Below are positions 44,016 to 53,412 of a stretch of DNA of 64,000 nucleotides, piece by piece. The position numbers and the translations under genes were made by a program. The notes beneath the pieces are model-generated. The model was given only the letters and a program-made list of their open reading frames with translations, did not search any database and had not been told where the DNA came from. Source of the stretch: Chryseobacterium sp. 6424 (GTDB lineage: Bacteria > Bacteroidota > Bacteroidia > Flavobacteriales > Weeksellaceae); contig NZ_CP023540.1 in the NCBI RefSeq assembly GCF_003692615.1, positions 2,294,001 through 2,358,000 of the forward strand, in the 5' to 3' direction. The first letter of the stretch is position 1. Every line of letters begins with the position of its first letter.

Positions 44016-45596
44016 ATGACACAGAAGGACACTTTATCATCACTGATTCATGGGAATTTTGCCCGGGAACTTTCTATTTCCGATGGTAAAATGCCACCTA
44101 ATGCAGTAGATTTCGAGAAACTGGTGATCGGGACCTTCCTGATTGACAAAAAAGGACTTGATTATTCAATCGACCTGCTTACCGCAGAGGTTTTTTACGA
44201 CCCGCGCCATCAGGAGATCTTCCGTGCTATCCTCAAACTGTATGAAGGCAACCATCCTGTGGACCTAATGACAGTAATACAGGAACTCAAGAAAACCGAG
44301 AAACTAAGTTTCGCAGGGGGCGATCATTATATTATTGATCTTACCATGGGCGTATCATCCAGCGCGCATATCGAGTATCACGTACGTGTCATCCTCGAAA
44401 AATATATTTTACGTAGCCTAATAAATGTTTCAGCCAACGTTATCGACAGTTCTTATAAAGAATCTACGGATGTTTTCGAACTTCTCGACAAAGCGGAACA
44501 GTCTTTCTTTGAAATCACCAACGGAACTATTAAAAAAGGGTTCGACAGTGCCAACACACTTGTAAAACAAGCCATTGAAACCATAAAATCCCTTAAGGAT
44601 AAGGAAGGGATTTCCGGTGTACCCTCGGGCTTCCGTGATATTGATAAAGAAACCGGTGGCTGGCAAAACTCCGACCTCATCATTATTGCTGCGCGCCCGG
44701 CGATGGGTAAAACCGCCTTCCTGCTGTCCATGGCCAGGAACATTGCAGTACAGCACCAGATTCCGCTGGCTTTATTTTCACTCGAAATGGCTTCGGTACA
44801 GCTAATCACCCGTATGATCGCTTCAGAAACGGGTATTTCTTCAGAGAAACTCCGGAAAGGCCAGATGAGCGATGAAGAATGGCAGCGCCTGTTCTCTAAT
44901 GTTTCCGCGCTAGAGAATGCTCCGCTTTATATTGATGAAACGCCATCACTCTCCGTATTCGACTTTCGGGCGAAATGTCGCCGACTGGTGATGCAGCATG
45001 GCGTGAAAATCATCATGGTGGATTACCTACAGCTGATGACGGCAAATTCTGGTAAAGGAGGCGGAAACCGCGAGCAGGAAATCGCCACCATTTCCCGTTC
45101 CCTAAAAGCCATCGCAAAAGAACTTAACGTACCGGTGATTGCGCTGTCGCAGCTTTCGCGAAGTGTGGAGACGCGCCCAGGCAAACGCCCGCAACTCTCT
45201 GACCTGCGGGAATCTGGTGCGATCGAGCAGGATGCCGACATTGTATCTTTTATCTTCCGTCCCGAGTATTATAAAATCACCACCTGGGACAACGATGAGG
45301 ATGGTGCGGAAACTTCCACCGAAAACCAGGCAGAGCTGATTATCGCAAAACACCGTAACGGTGCTACCGCAGATGTACGGATGTCGTTCTTTAAAAATAT
45401 CGCAAAATTTGCCGACCTCGATCTGTATGGCAATGGTTATGAGATGCCAAATTTTGCACAGACTGACACGCCAGGCGGCTTCGAAAAGATAAAAGCGACA
45501 ATTGATCCCGGTGCGGCCTTCGACCTGCCTACCAACCAGCATCTTTCCGGCTCGTCCATGAATGACCTGGATGACGATGACGATTTCGAATTCTAA
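44016..45596 (+). CDS. dnaB: Replicative DNA helicase DnaB
   Basis: A 526-residue hexameric helicase that unwinds DNA at the replication fork. The N-terminal DnaB domain (about residues 25-130: GTFLIDKKGLDYSIDLL, FYDPRHQEIFRAI) is joined by a linker to the RecA-like motor with Walker A ARPAMGKT (226-233), LFSLEMASVQLITRMIA, Walker B IIMVDYLQLM and QLSDLRESGAIEQDADIV. The C-terminal tail is acidic (MNDLDDDDDFEF), which may interact with partners. There is no intein. The rnhA start follows three bases after its stop. Confidence 0.97.
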   Translation: MTQKDTLSSLIHGNFARELSISDGKMPPNAVDFEKLVIGTFLIDKKGLDYSIDLLTAEVFYDPRHQEIFRAILKLYEGNHPVDLMTVIQELKKTEKLSFAGGDHYIIDLTMGVSSSAHIEYHVRVILEKYILRSLINVSANVIDSSYKESTDVFELLDKAEQSFFEITNGTIKKGFDSANTLVKQAIETIKSLKDKEGISGVPSGFRDIDKETGGWQNSDLIIIAARPAMGKTAFLLSMARNIAVQHQIPLALFSLEMASVQLITRMIASETGISSEKLRKGQMSDEEWQRLFSNVSALENAPLYIDETPSLSVFDFRAKCRRLVMQHGVKIIMVDYLQLMTANSGKGGGNREQEIATISRSLKAIAKELNVPVIALSQLSRSVETRPGKRPQLSDLRESGAIEQDADIVSFIFRPEYYKITTWDNDEDGAETSTENQAELIIAKHRNGATADVRMSFFKNIAKFADLDLYGNGYEMPNFAQTDTPGGFEKIKATIDPGAAFDLPTNQHLSGSSMNDLDDDDDFEF

Positions 45597-45599
45597 CAC

Positions 45600-46100
45600 A
45601 TGAGTTTACGGATTGACATTTATACCGACGGGGCCTGCAGCGGCAATCCGGGTAAGGGCGGCTACGGCATTGTGATGAAAGTCCCCGAGAAAAACTACGA
45701 GCGGCGATTCTCCAAAGGGTTTCGACTTACCACGAATAACCGTATGGAGCTGCTGGCCGTCATCGTCGCGTTGGAAAAACTGAAGTCCCCGGACAATGAC
45801 ATCCATGTATTTACCGATAGCAAATATGTGGTTGACGCTATTACTCAGAAATGGATCTATGGTTGGGTTCGCAAAGGATTTAAAAATGTAAAAAACCCTG
45901 ATCTTTGGCAGCGTATGATCCCATTACTCAAACTTCACCAGCCTACGTTCCATTGGGTGAAAGGGCACGCCGGCCATCTGGAGAATGAAATCTGCGACCA
46001 GCTCGCCGTGAAAGCCGCACAGTCTGCACAACTTGACACTGATGTATATTTTGAGAACCTGAAAAACGGGAAACTTTTTGGTGAGAACGGCGCACAGTAA
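45600..46100 (+). CDS. rnhA: Ribonuclease HI
   Basis: A 166-residue type 1 RNase H that cuts RNA in RNA/DNA hybrids. All catalytic acids are present: D10 in IYTDGACSGNPGKGGYG, E50 in NRMELLAVI, D73 in FTDSKYV and D133 in NEICDQLA, with H123 in WVKGHAGH. The length and basic-protrusion region (WVRKGFKNVKNPDLW) match the E. coli type. It directly follows dnaB and is probably in the same transcript; both act in replication. Confidence 0.97.
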   Translation: MSLRIDIYTDGACSGNPGKGGYGIVMKVPEKNYERRFSKGFRLTTNNRMELLAVIVALEKLKSPDNDIHVFTDSKYVVDAITQKWIYGWVRKGFKNVKNPDLWQRMIPLLKLHQPTFHWVKGHAGHLENEICDQLAVKAAQSAQLDTDVYFENLKNGKLFGENGAQ

Positions 46101-46126
46101 CAACCGTGTTTAAAACTTACTTTTCC

Positions 46127-46134
46127 TATCTTTG
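46127..46134 (+). promoter_or_regulatory. -7 promoter box of the nitroreductase gene
   Basis: TATCTTTG, four bases (TTTG), then ATG 46139. It fixes the start downstream of an in-frame ATG at 46106 and suggests an internal promoter within the dnaB-nadC gene run. Confidence 0.6.
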
Positions 46135-46138
46135 TTTG

Positions 46139-46768
46139 ATGAACTACCTGGAAGCACTTCAAAAAAGATATTCAGTAAAAAAATTCGACAGCACTAAAAA
46201 GGTGGACAGCGAAGTCCTGACAAGGATTCTACAGGCAGGGAAACTCTCTGCCAGCTCACTGGGCCTGCAACCATACCGCCTTCTGATTATCGAAAGCACT
46301 GAAATGAAACAGAAACTCATTTCCGCGTATCATAACCCTTCGCAAATCTCCACCTGTTCGCATCTTGTTGTCCTCATCTCTAAAAAAAACATTGATGAAA
46401 GATATGTGGACGGGTATTTCCGGCACATCTCTGAAGTCCGGGAGGTAGGGATAGAAAGCCTTTCCCTTTTCCGAAAAAACATTGATGGCTATACGCAAAA
46501 CCCCAATCAGCAAGCCATTGAAAGCTGGGCCGAAAAGCAAAGCTATATCGTGCTTGGCAATCTGATGTTTGCCGCGGCGCTGGAGCAAGTAGATACCTGC
46601 CCGATGGAAGGCTTCAAAAAGAAAGAAATCGAAGAAATATTAGAAATAGATACTGATAAAGAAGGCGTTACCGTAACACTGGCCCTGGGATACCGCGCAG
46701 AAGACGATGCTTTTCAGCACCTGAAAAAAGTACGCAAGCCAGAGGAAAAACTATTTAAGTTTATTTGA
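46139..46768 (+). CDS. Nitroreductase-family NAD(P)H-dependent oxidoreductase
   Basis: About 209 residues, a flavin (FMN) enzyme of the NfsB/NfnB-like group. It opens with the family signature YLEALQKRYSVKKFD. The phosphate-contacting RYSVKKF and SSLGLQPYRLLII segments, VLGNLMFAAALEQVDTCPME and the end TLALGYRAEDD are typical. Starting at ATG 46139 gives the normal N-terminus. The natural substrate of these enzymes is usually unknown (quinones, nitro compounds, pteridines). Its stop overlaps the region immediately before nadB. Confidence 0.92.
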   Translation: MNYLEALQKRYSVKKFDSTKKVDSEVLTRILQAGKLSASSLGLQPYRLLIIESTEMKQKLISAYHNPSQISTCSHLVVLISKKNIDERYVDGYFRHISEVREVGIESLSLFRKNIDGYTQNPNQQAIESWAEKQSYIVLGNLMFAAALEQVDTCPMEGFKKKEIEEILEIDTDKEGVTVTLALGYRAEDDAFQHLKKVRKPEEKLFKFI

Positions 46769-46770
46769 TT

Positions 46771-48345
46771 ATGATTAAAGCAGACGTACTGGTTATCGGT
46801 TCCGGAATTTCGGGACTTTCTTATGCCATAAAAATTTCAGAAAAAGATCCCGCTGCCAAAATCATCATCGTTACAAAATCGGATGAAGATGAAAGCAACA
46901 CCAAATACGCACAGGGCGGCCTGGCGGTGGTGACGGACTTCGATAAAGACGACTTCCAGAAACATATTGATGATACCATGCGCGCCGGCGATGGCGAAAA
47001 CAAACTTGAAGTCGTAGAAATGGTGATTACGGAAGGGCCAGCACGTTTCCAAGAATTGGTAGATTGGGGAACCCGTTTCGATACCGAAAAAGACGGCGAT
47101 TTCAAACTCGGCCGTGAGGGCGGACACACCGAGAACCGCATTGTCCATCATAAAGACATTACCGGTGCCGAGATCGAGCGTGCCCTGCTGGAAACTGTGC
47201 GCAAGATGCCCCAGATTGAGATCCTCGATCATCATTACGTCATTGACCTCATTACGCAGCATCACGTCCCCGGAAAACAATTAAATACCGAAGACATCCA
47301 TTGTTACGGCGCCTATATCCTGGATGAGGACCATAAGAAAATAAAGAAAATCACCGCAAAAATCACCTTGGTGGCTACAGGTGGCGCAGGCCATGTATAT
47401 AAAAACACCACCAACCCGGTGATTGCCACCGGCGATGGCATTGCCTTTGTGCACCGTGCGCGTGGCAAGGTATCCAACATGCAGTATTATCAGTTCCACC
47501 CAACCGCGCTATACTCCAAGCGAGATGGCATGTTGTTCCTGATTTCCGAAGCGGTACGCGGCGACGGGGCAAAACTGCGGACTAAAAACGGTGAGAAATT
47601 CATGCATAAATACGATGAACGAGAGGAACTGGCTTCCCGGGACATCGTAGCACGCGCCATTGACAATGAACTGAAAATTTCTGGTGATGAATATGTCGGA
47701 CTCGACTGTCGGGAGATGGATCAGCAAAAGTTCCGTGAGCATTTCCCAAATATCTACCAAAAATGCCTCGATGAGGGTATTGACCCATTTAAACAGCTGA
47801 TTCCGGTGGTGCCTGCATGCCATTATCTGATGGGCGGGATTGAGACTGACATGAACGGGCAAAGCTCTATCAAAAACCTGTTCGCGGTGGGCGAATGTAC
47901 CAATTCCGGCCTTCACGGGGCCAATCGCCTTGCTTCAAACTCATTACTGGAAGGACTGGTTTTTGGACACAACGCGGCGATAAAGACCGTAGAACTTTTA
48001 AGCATAAACGACTTTAATTTCGATGATTTGAAAGCCGTGCCGGAATGGAATGAAGAAGGCATGAAAATGATGGACGAAATGGTACTTGTTTCTTATCTTC
48101 GGCGGCAGCTACAGGAAATGATGAGCGATTTGGTGAGCATCGTACGTAGTGACAAACGCCTGAAACTGGCACAAAAAAAACAACGCGAAATCTATGAAGC
48201 TGTGACGGAACTCTACAATTATTCCGTGCTTTCACCACAACTATCAGAACTCCGCAATCTGGTGAACGTTTCTTATTTGATTATTAAGCATTCGCTTGAA
48301 ATGAAAGAAAACAAAGGCGCATTTTTCAATAAAGACCTGCAGTGA
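46771..48345 (+). CDS. nadB: L-aspartate oxidase
   Basis: An FAD enzyme of about 524 residues that oxidises L-aspartate to iminoaspartate, the first step of de novo NAD synthesis. Visible features are the dinucleotide-binding VLVIGSGISGLSYAI, NTKYAQGGLAVV, the active-site region REGGHTENRIVHHKD, YQFHPTALYS, HYLMGGIETDMNG and GECTNSGLHGANRLASNSLL. These separate it from succinate dehydrogenase subunits. ATG 46771 is preferred to a TTG two codons upstream. nadC follows one gene later; nadA is not in the window. Confidence 0.95.
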   Translation: MIKADVLVIGSGISGLSYAIKISEKDPAAKIIIVTKSDEDESNTKYAQGGLAVVTDFDKDDFQKHIDDTMRAGDGENKLEVVEMVITEGPARFQELVDWGTRFDTEKDGDFKLGREGGHTENRIVHHKDITGAEIERALLETVRKMPQIEILDHHYVIDLITQHHVPGKQLNTEDIHCYGAYILDEDHKKIKKITAKITLVATGGAGHVYKNTTNPVIATGDGIAFVHRARGKVSNMQYYQFHPTALYSKRDGMLFLISEAVRGDGAKLRTKNGEKFMHKYDEREELASRDIVARAIDNELKISGDEYVGLDCREMDQQKFREHFPNIYQKCLDEGIDPFKQLIPVVPACHYLMGGIETDMNGQSSIKNLFAVGECTNSGLHGANRLASNSLLEGLVFGHNAAIKTVELLSINDFNFDDLKAVPEWNEEGMKMMDEMVLVSYLRRQLQEMMSDLVSIVRSDKRLKLAQKKQREIYEAVTELYNYSVLSPQLSELRNLVNVSYLIIKHSLEMKENKGAFFNKDLQ

Positions 48346-48346
48346 C

Positions 48347-49198
48347 ATGAGTTTTTCCCCCATTATTTCGGCCAAGGAACTATCAGCCATCCTCTTTCAG
48401 GAAAATCTTATCCTTATTGACGCTGGTAGCGGGACACTTGCTTATGAAAGATATCTGAAAGAACATATTGCCAGTGCCATTTATGTAGATTTGAACGAGG
48501 ATTTAGCGGCAGTGCCTGAAGATGCGAGTGAAGGCGGGCGACATCCTTTACCTTCACCAAAACAATTCGCAGCGCTTCTGCAGCGTTTAGGCATATCCGA
48601 AAAGTCGCGTATTATCGTGTACGATGACAAAAACGGCTCGAACGCGGCAGCCCGATTCTGGTGGATGGTACGTGCTGCGGGGTTGCGGCAGATACAGGTT
48701 TTGGATGGCGGACTGCAAGCAGCAAAAGAAGCGCAATTGCCGATTACAGACACCATCACGACTCCACAAAAAACCGAACTGATTGATTTCGCCACATGGC
48801 AACTGTCCACAGCGGATCTTCAGCTGATGACACAATTTAGTCCTGATAACCAATCACTTATCATCGACGTACGCGAACCCGAACGTTACCGTGGGATATC
48901 AGAGCCTATTGACCTTATAGCGGGCCACATCCCTGGCGCCATCAATATCCCTTTCAAAGACAACCTTCAGCAAGACGGTACATTTAAAAACCCGGGGCAA
49001 CTCCGCGTTATGTATGAGCCAATCCTAGCTTCCACACCTTCCGAAAAAGCAGTGGTACACTGCGGATCCGGCGTTACGGCCTGCCATACGCTACTAGCGA
49101 TAGATTATGCTGGGCTGCCGCTTCCGAAACTTTATGTAGGTTCCTGGAGCGAGTGGAGCCGAAACGACTTACCCATCACTACCGACCTACCTCATTAA
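48347..49198 (+). CDS. Sulfurtransferase with two rhodanese domains (3-mercaptopyruvate type)
   Basis: A 283-residue protein with two rhodanese domains. The first is inactive (SRIIVYDDKNGSNAAARFWWM). The second carries the active cysteine in VVHCGSGVTACHTLLAI near residue 240. The CGSGVTA loop is that of 3-mercaptopyruvate sulfurtransferases (SseA type) rather than the CRKGVTA of thiosulfate sulfurtransferase. It lies between nadB and nadC; a role in sulfur delivery to iron-sulfur NadA is conceivable but unproven. Start ATG 48347 is two bases after the nadB stop. Confidence 0.9.
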   Translation: MSFSPIISAKELSAILFQENLILIDAGSGTLAYERYLKEHIASAIYVDLNEDLAAVPEDASEGGRHPLPSPKQFAALLQRLGISEKSRIIVYDDKNGSNAAARFWWMVRAAGLRQIQVLDGGLQAAKEAQLPITDTITTPQKTELIDFATWQLSTADLQLMTQFSPDNQSLIIDVREPERYRGISEPIDLIAGHIPGAINIPFKDNLQQDGTFKNPGQLRVMYEPILASTPSEKAVVHCGSGVTACHTLLAIDYAGLPLPKLYVGSWSEWSRNDLPITTDLPH

Positions 49199-49215
49199 TA
49201 CCTTTAAATCATCAT

Positions 49216-50088
49216 ATGAAACGACCTGCATACGTTACCGACAAAGCCTTGAAACATTTCATCAAGAATGCGCTTGAAGAAGATATACACGAAGGGGACC
49301 ACACGACATTGGCCACCATCCCCGAAGACCTGGAACAGAAAGCCAAGCTTTTAGTGAAAGAAGACTGCATCCTGGCCGGTGTAGAACTGGCAGAAATCAT
49401 CTTCAACCATTTTGATAAAAACCTGAAGACCGAGATTTTTCTTAAAGATGGGCAAACAGCTAAAAAAGGCGATGTTGCCTTTCACGTAAGCGGCAGCGCG
49501 CGCTCCATTCTATCCACCGAAAGACTTGTATTGAACTGTATGCAGCGCATGAGCGGCATCGCTACCATGACACATGAGTGGGACGCGCGCTTGCTGGGAA
49601 CCAAAACCCGGCTGTTAGACACCCGCAAGACGACACCAAACTTCAGGATGTGTGAAAAATGGGCCGTGGCCATCGGTGGTGGCACCAATCACAGATATGG
49701 TTTGTACGATATGATAATGTTGAAAGATAATCACATTGATTATAACGGCAGCATTACGAATGCGGTGAAAATGGCCAAAGAGTACATTAAAGCCAACAAA
49801 AAGAAGCTGAAAATAGAAGTTGAAACACGAAACCTGCAGGAAGTGGAGGAAGCTCTGGAATCAGGTGCTGATCGTATTATGCTGGATAATATGGATAGCC
49901 AGACCATGAAAAAAGCAGTAAAACTGATTGGCGGTAAATGCGAGAGTGAAGCTTCAGGCGGAATCACGCGCGACATGTTGAAAGAAGTTGCTGCTACAGG
50001 TGTTGATTTTATATCTGCTGGCGCTTTAACCCACTCTGCAGCGAATATTGACCTCAGTCTTAAGGCGGTAAAACAATTGTCAAATTAA
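49216..50088 (+). CDS. nadC: Nicotinate-nucleotide pyrophosphorylase (carboxylating)
   Basis: About 290 residues (quinolinate phosphoribosyltransferase). It makes nicotinate mononucleotide from quinolinate and PRPP. ATG 49216 gives the correct N-terminus; an in-frame start 21 codons earlier lies inside the previous gene. Signatures are ALEEDIHEGDHTT, ILSTERLVLNCMQRMSGIAT, TRLLDTRKTTPNFR, AIGGGTNHRYGLYDMIMLKD and SEASGGITRDMLKEVAATGV. A terminator follows, ending the dnaB-to-nadC gene run. Confidence 0.95.
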   Translation: MKRPAYVTDKALKHFIKNALEEDIHEGDHTTLATIPEDLEQKAKLLVKEDCILAGVELAEIIFNHFDKNLKTEIFLKDGQTAKKGDVAFHVSGSARSILSTERLVLNCMQRMSGIATMTHEWDARLLGTKTRLLDTRKTTPNFRMCEKWAVAIGGGTNHRYGLYDMIMLKDNHIDYNGSITNAVKMAKEYIKANKKKLKIEVETRNLQEVEEALESGADRIMLDNMDSQTMKKAVKLIGGKCESEASGGITRDMLKEVAATGVDFISAGALTHSAANIDLSLKAVKQLSN

Positions 50089-50163
50089 TGGTTTTATAGG
50101 AATTATTACACATAGTACGCAAAGAATAATATATTTTAAAAACATACAGAGTGAAAATTTAAG

Positions 50164-50196
50164 ACGCTGTATCCCTGTTGGATACAGCGTTTTTTA
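50164..50196 (+). terminator. Intrinsic terminator after nadC
   Basis: A perfect 11-base stem (ACGCTGTATCC with GGATACAGCGT), a 5-base loop and a T-run. It separates nadC from the TonB receptor gene. Confidence 0.85.
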
Positions 50197-50293
50197 ACAA
50201 AATTTTAAAATATAACACATTCGTAATAAAAGTTCCAATTTTTTTAACGATTTTTGCGCCATAAAATCTAATTTAAATTTTTAATAAAAAAAG

Positions 50294-52798
50294 ATGAATT
50301 TCAAACCTTTGAAGAAATCAATGCTAACAGTGGTAATAACACTGTCAACAGCGAGTGTTTATTATGCACAGACCGCGCAGGATACTGTAAGCAGAGAAAA
50401 AGACATTGAACAAGTTGTTTTAACAGGCGTTGCCGACATTGCAAAAGACAGAAAAACACCAGTTGCTGTTTCAACTATTAAAGAAGCACAGATTGTGGAC
50501 AAACTTGGAAATCAAGAATTTCCAGAAATTCTTAATACCACTCCTTCTGTTTATGCTACAAAAAGCGGAGGTGGTTTTGGAGATTCTAGAATAAATGTAA
50601 GAGGTTTTGATCAAAGAAATACCGCAGTAATGATTAATGGGGTGCCAGTAAACGATATGGAAACAGGTGCAGTTTACTGGTCAAATTGGGCAGGACTTTC
50701 GGATGTGACATCTGCAATGCAGGTTCAAAGAGGACTAGGCTCTTCTAAACTGGCTATTGCGTCTGTGGGTGGTACAATTAACGTTCTTACCAGAGCTGCA
50801 GACAAAAAAAGGCAAGGAAATGTAACTCTAGGTGTTGGAAATGACGGCTATCACAAAACACTATTTTCTTACAATACTGGTAAAAGCGAATCAGGCTGGG
50901 CTACTTCATTTTTAATGAGTCGAACAGCAGGTTCTATGTACGCTGATGGAACTGAATTTGAAGGTTATAATTATTATTTAGCCGTAGGATACAGTCCTTC
51001 TGAAAAACATGATTTACAATTTACCATAACAGGAGCACCACAGTGGCACCATCAAAGATCTTTTCAATCTACAATTTTCGACCACATAAAATATGGTGGT
51101 ACGGAGGACGAACCAAATAGAAAATATAACCAAAATTGGGGTTGGCTAAATGGTGAAGAATATTCGATGACCCGCAATTATTACCATAAACCAGTGATGT
51201 CTTTAAACTGGGATTGGAAAATAACTGATGTAACTATCCTAAATACTGCAGCTTATGCTTCGTTTGGAAGAGGTGGTGGCACAGGAGATGCGGGTAGAAT
51301 CAATGGTAAATTTTATAACCAATTACCAAGAACTGCGGAAGGACTTGTAAGATTTGATGATATCGTTAGGTGGAATCAAGGGAACGCTGTACCAGATTTT
51401 GGGGCAGTAAACAAAACGCCTTACCTAGCAAACAGCAGTAACGGTATCATTAGAAGATCATCCATCAATTCACATAACTGGTTAGGTATCATTACAAGTT
51501 TAAATCATAAATTCAACGACAACCTAAGTGCAACTATTGGTTTTGACGGAAGAACTTATGAAGGTATCCACTATAGAATCGCGACTGATTTCTTAGGAAA
51601 CAATTCTTACACGGATAATAGTAACATTAATAACAGACCAAATATTATTACCAATACTTTTGCTGCCAACCCAGACTGGAATCCTTTTGGAGGTAAAACC
51701 AATGATATTAAGGACCAGTTGGCTTATAGTAATGATGGTATTGTAAATTGGCTTGGTGGTTTTGGTCAACTCGAGTATACGAATGATGCTTTATCAGTTT
51801 TTGTACAAGGGTCGATTTCTAATCAGAATTTTCAGCGAATAGATTATATGTTGTATGCTCCAGACCAGCAAGAGAGTGAAAAAGTAGATCTAGTTGGCTT
51901 TAATGTAAAAGGTGGAGCTAATTATAACATTAATGAAAATCACAACATATTTGTTAATGGTGGATATTATGAGCGCCAACCTAACTTCGGTGCAGTCTAT
52001 TTAAACAACAGAAATGATGTAAACCCTTCACTAACCAATGAAAAAGTAACCTCATTTGAGTTAGGTTATGGTTTCAGATCAAGCGTTTTCAATGCTAACA
52101 TTAACCTTTATAATACTTCTTGGGATGATATCTACAGAAGACTCACAACAAGAGGAAAGCTTAATGGCGTAGACGTAACCGGAGTTGCGAACGTTTTAGG
52201 GATAAAAGAAATTCACAGAGGTATTGAACTTGACTTTAATGTCAAACCTATTCAGACACTAACCATTAATGGAATGTTTTCTTTAGGTGATTGGTTCTTT
52301 GAAGGAAGTCCAACAGCATCTTTTGTTGAAGATCAAACTAATACGGTAATACAAGAAGGAACTCTTGCACTTGATGGCCTAAAAGTGGGAGATGCTGCCC
52401 AACTTACTGCGGCTTTAGGCGCTGATGTTAAAATAACTGATTGGTTAAACTTTGATGCACAATACCGATATGCAGACAAACTTTATTCCGCTTTCGAACC
52501 TTCTTCACGCCTAGTAACCGTTGCTAAACCTAATCCTGCAGACCCTGCGGTAGAACTTCCATCTTTTGGATTGCTTGATCTGGGTGCAGGTGCAAAATGG
52601 AGTCTTAACAGCACTCAATCGTTAAAACTCAGAATAAATGTAAACAACGTATTTGATAAAGTTTATATAGCTGAATCCAGAACAAATAAAGCAGCCGATG
52701 CTAATACAGCTAATAACTGGAATGGGATTAATAAAGCAAATGAAGTATTCTTCGGATTCGGAAGAACATGGAATGCATCAATATCTTTTATGTTCTAA
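50294..52798 (+). CDS. TonB-dependent outer-membrane receptor
   Basis: An 834-residue receptor with signal peptide (KSMLTVVITLSTASVYYA), a TonB-box-like DIEQVVLTG, a plug domain (FPEILNTTPSVYATKSGGGF, RINVRGFDQRNTAVMINGVP, SVGGTINVLTRA) and a 22-strand barrel ending in FGFGRTWNASISFMF. It lacks the SusC N-terminal features and has no SusD next to it, so it is a stand-alone receptor for a siderophore, cofactor, metal complex or sugar. It is flanked by terminators on both sides and is a single-gene unit. Confidence 0.93.
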   Translation: MNFKPLKKSMLTVVITLSTASVYYAQTAQDTVSREKDIEQVVLTGVADIAKDRKTPVAVSTIKEAQIVDKLGNQEFPEILNTTPSVYATKSGGGFGDSRINVRGFDQRNTAVMINGVPVNDMETGAVYWSNWAGLSDVTSAMQVQRGLGSSKLAIASVGGTINVLTRAADKKRQGNVTLGVGNDGYHKTLFSYNTGKSESGWATSFLMSRTAGSMYADGTEFEGYNYYLAVGYSPSEKHDLQFTITGAPQWHHQRSFQSTIFDHIKYGGTEDEPNRKYNQNWGWLNGEEYSMTRNYYHKPVMSLNWDWKITDVTILNTAAYASFGRGGGTGDAGRINGKFYNQLPRTAEGLVRFDDIVRWNQGNAVPDFGAVNKTPYLANSSNGIIRRSSINSHNWLGIITSLNHKFNDNLSATIGFDGRTYEGIHYRIATDFLGNNSYTDNSNINNRPNIITNTFAANPDWNPFGGKTNDIKDQLAYSNDGIVNWLGGFGQLEYTNDALSVFVQGSISNQNFQRIDYMLYAPDQQESEKVDLVGFNVKGGANYNINENHNIFVNGGYYERQPNFGAVYLNNRNDVNPSLTNEKVTSFELGYGFRSSVFNANINLYNTSWDDIYRRLTTRGKLNGVDVTGVANVLGIKEIHRGIELDFNVKPIQTLTINGMFSLGDWFFEGSPTASFVEDQTNTVIQEGTLALDGLKVGDAAQLTAALGADVKITDWLNFDAQYRYADKLYSAFEPSSRLVTVAKPNPADPAVELPSFGLLDLGAGAKWSLNSTQSLKLRINVNNVFDKVYIAESRTNKAADANTANNWNGINKANEVFFGFGRTWNASISFMF

Positions 52799-52889
52799 AA
52801 ACTAATAATCAATCCCAATAATAGTCGGGATTATGTATTTAGAAAAAATTGATATCTGGAATCTGTGATAAATGCTCACATTAAGATAT

Positions 52890-52919
52890 AATCCCGGCAA
52901 CTCGCCGGGATTTTTTTTT
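52890..52919 (+). terminator. Intrinsic terminator after the TonB receptor gene
   Basis: AATCCCGGC and GCCGGGATT pair around AACTC and are followed by eight or more T. A weaker partner (AATCCC/GGGATT) lies at 52812-52833. The end of the T-run merges into the promoter box of the next gene. Confidence 0.85.
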
Positions 52920-52926
52920 ATCTTTG
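52919..52926 (+). promoter_or_regulatory. -7 promoter box of the four-helix membrane protein gene
   Basis: TATCTTTG, 21 bases before ATG 52948. It begins at the last T of the preceding terminator, so the terminator hairpin occupies the -33 region. Confidence 0.5.
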
Positions 52927-52947
52927 CCTTTAATTTAAAAATGTATT

Positions 52948-53385
52948 ATGGATTTTAACATTATGCTTCAGGCACATCGTGGTTTTGCTTATCTTATTTT
53001 ATTACTGGCAGCAGTATTCATAGTGGCATTGTTGGTGACCATGTTTGGTTATTCAGGTAAAATATCAAAGCTCCTGAGAAAATCTACCTTATTTACGATG
53101 ATTTTCTTCCATCTGCAAGCGCTTATCGGACTTGTAATGCTGTTCTTTTTCTCCCCAGGCTTTAAAGCAGCCACCGAAGCCGGTACTTTAATGAGCGACG
53201 CTACCGCCAGAAATACCTATGTGGAACATCCTTTCGCGATGATCGTTTCCGCAGTACTGTTGACCATCCTGAACAAGAAATTCAAGACAAACGATAAACT
53301 TCAGATGAGCTGGGTAATCATGGGGTTTGTAGCGCTGGCACTGATGCTGTGGGCATTCCAGTGGAGTCGCCTCTTCGGTATTTAA
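52948..53385 (+). CDS. Four-helix membrane protein, possibly heme-binding
   Basis: A 145-residue protein with four membrane segments (about 12-33, 47-68, 96-108 and 121-139). Histidines H10, H55 and H94 lie at or near helix ends (QAHRGF, FFHLQAL, VEHPFAM), reminiscent of b-type cytochromes. Similar flavobacterial proteins are sometimes labelled cytochrome B, which I could not verify. It precedes asd by 27 bases and may share a transcript, but no functional link is clear. Confidence 0.65.
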   Translation: MDFNIMLQAHRGFAYLILLLAAVFIVALLVTMFGYSGKISKLLRKSTLFTMIFFHLQALIGLVMLFFFSPGFKAATEAGTLMSDATARNTYVEHPFAMIVSAVLLTILNKKFKTNDKLQMSWVIMGFVALALMLWAFQWSRLFGI

Positions 53386-53412
53386 TGTAAACAAGATATA
53401 GCAAGAATTTTA

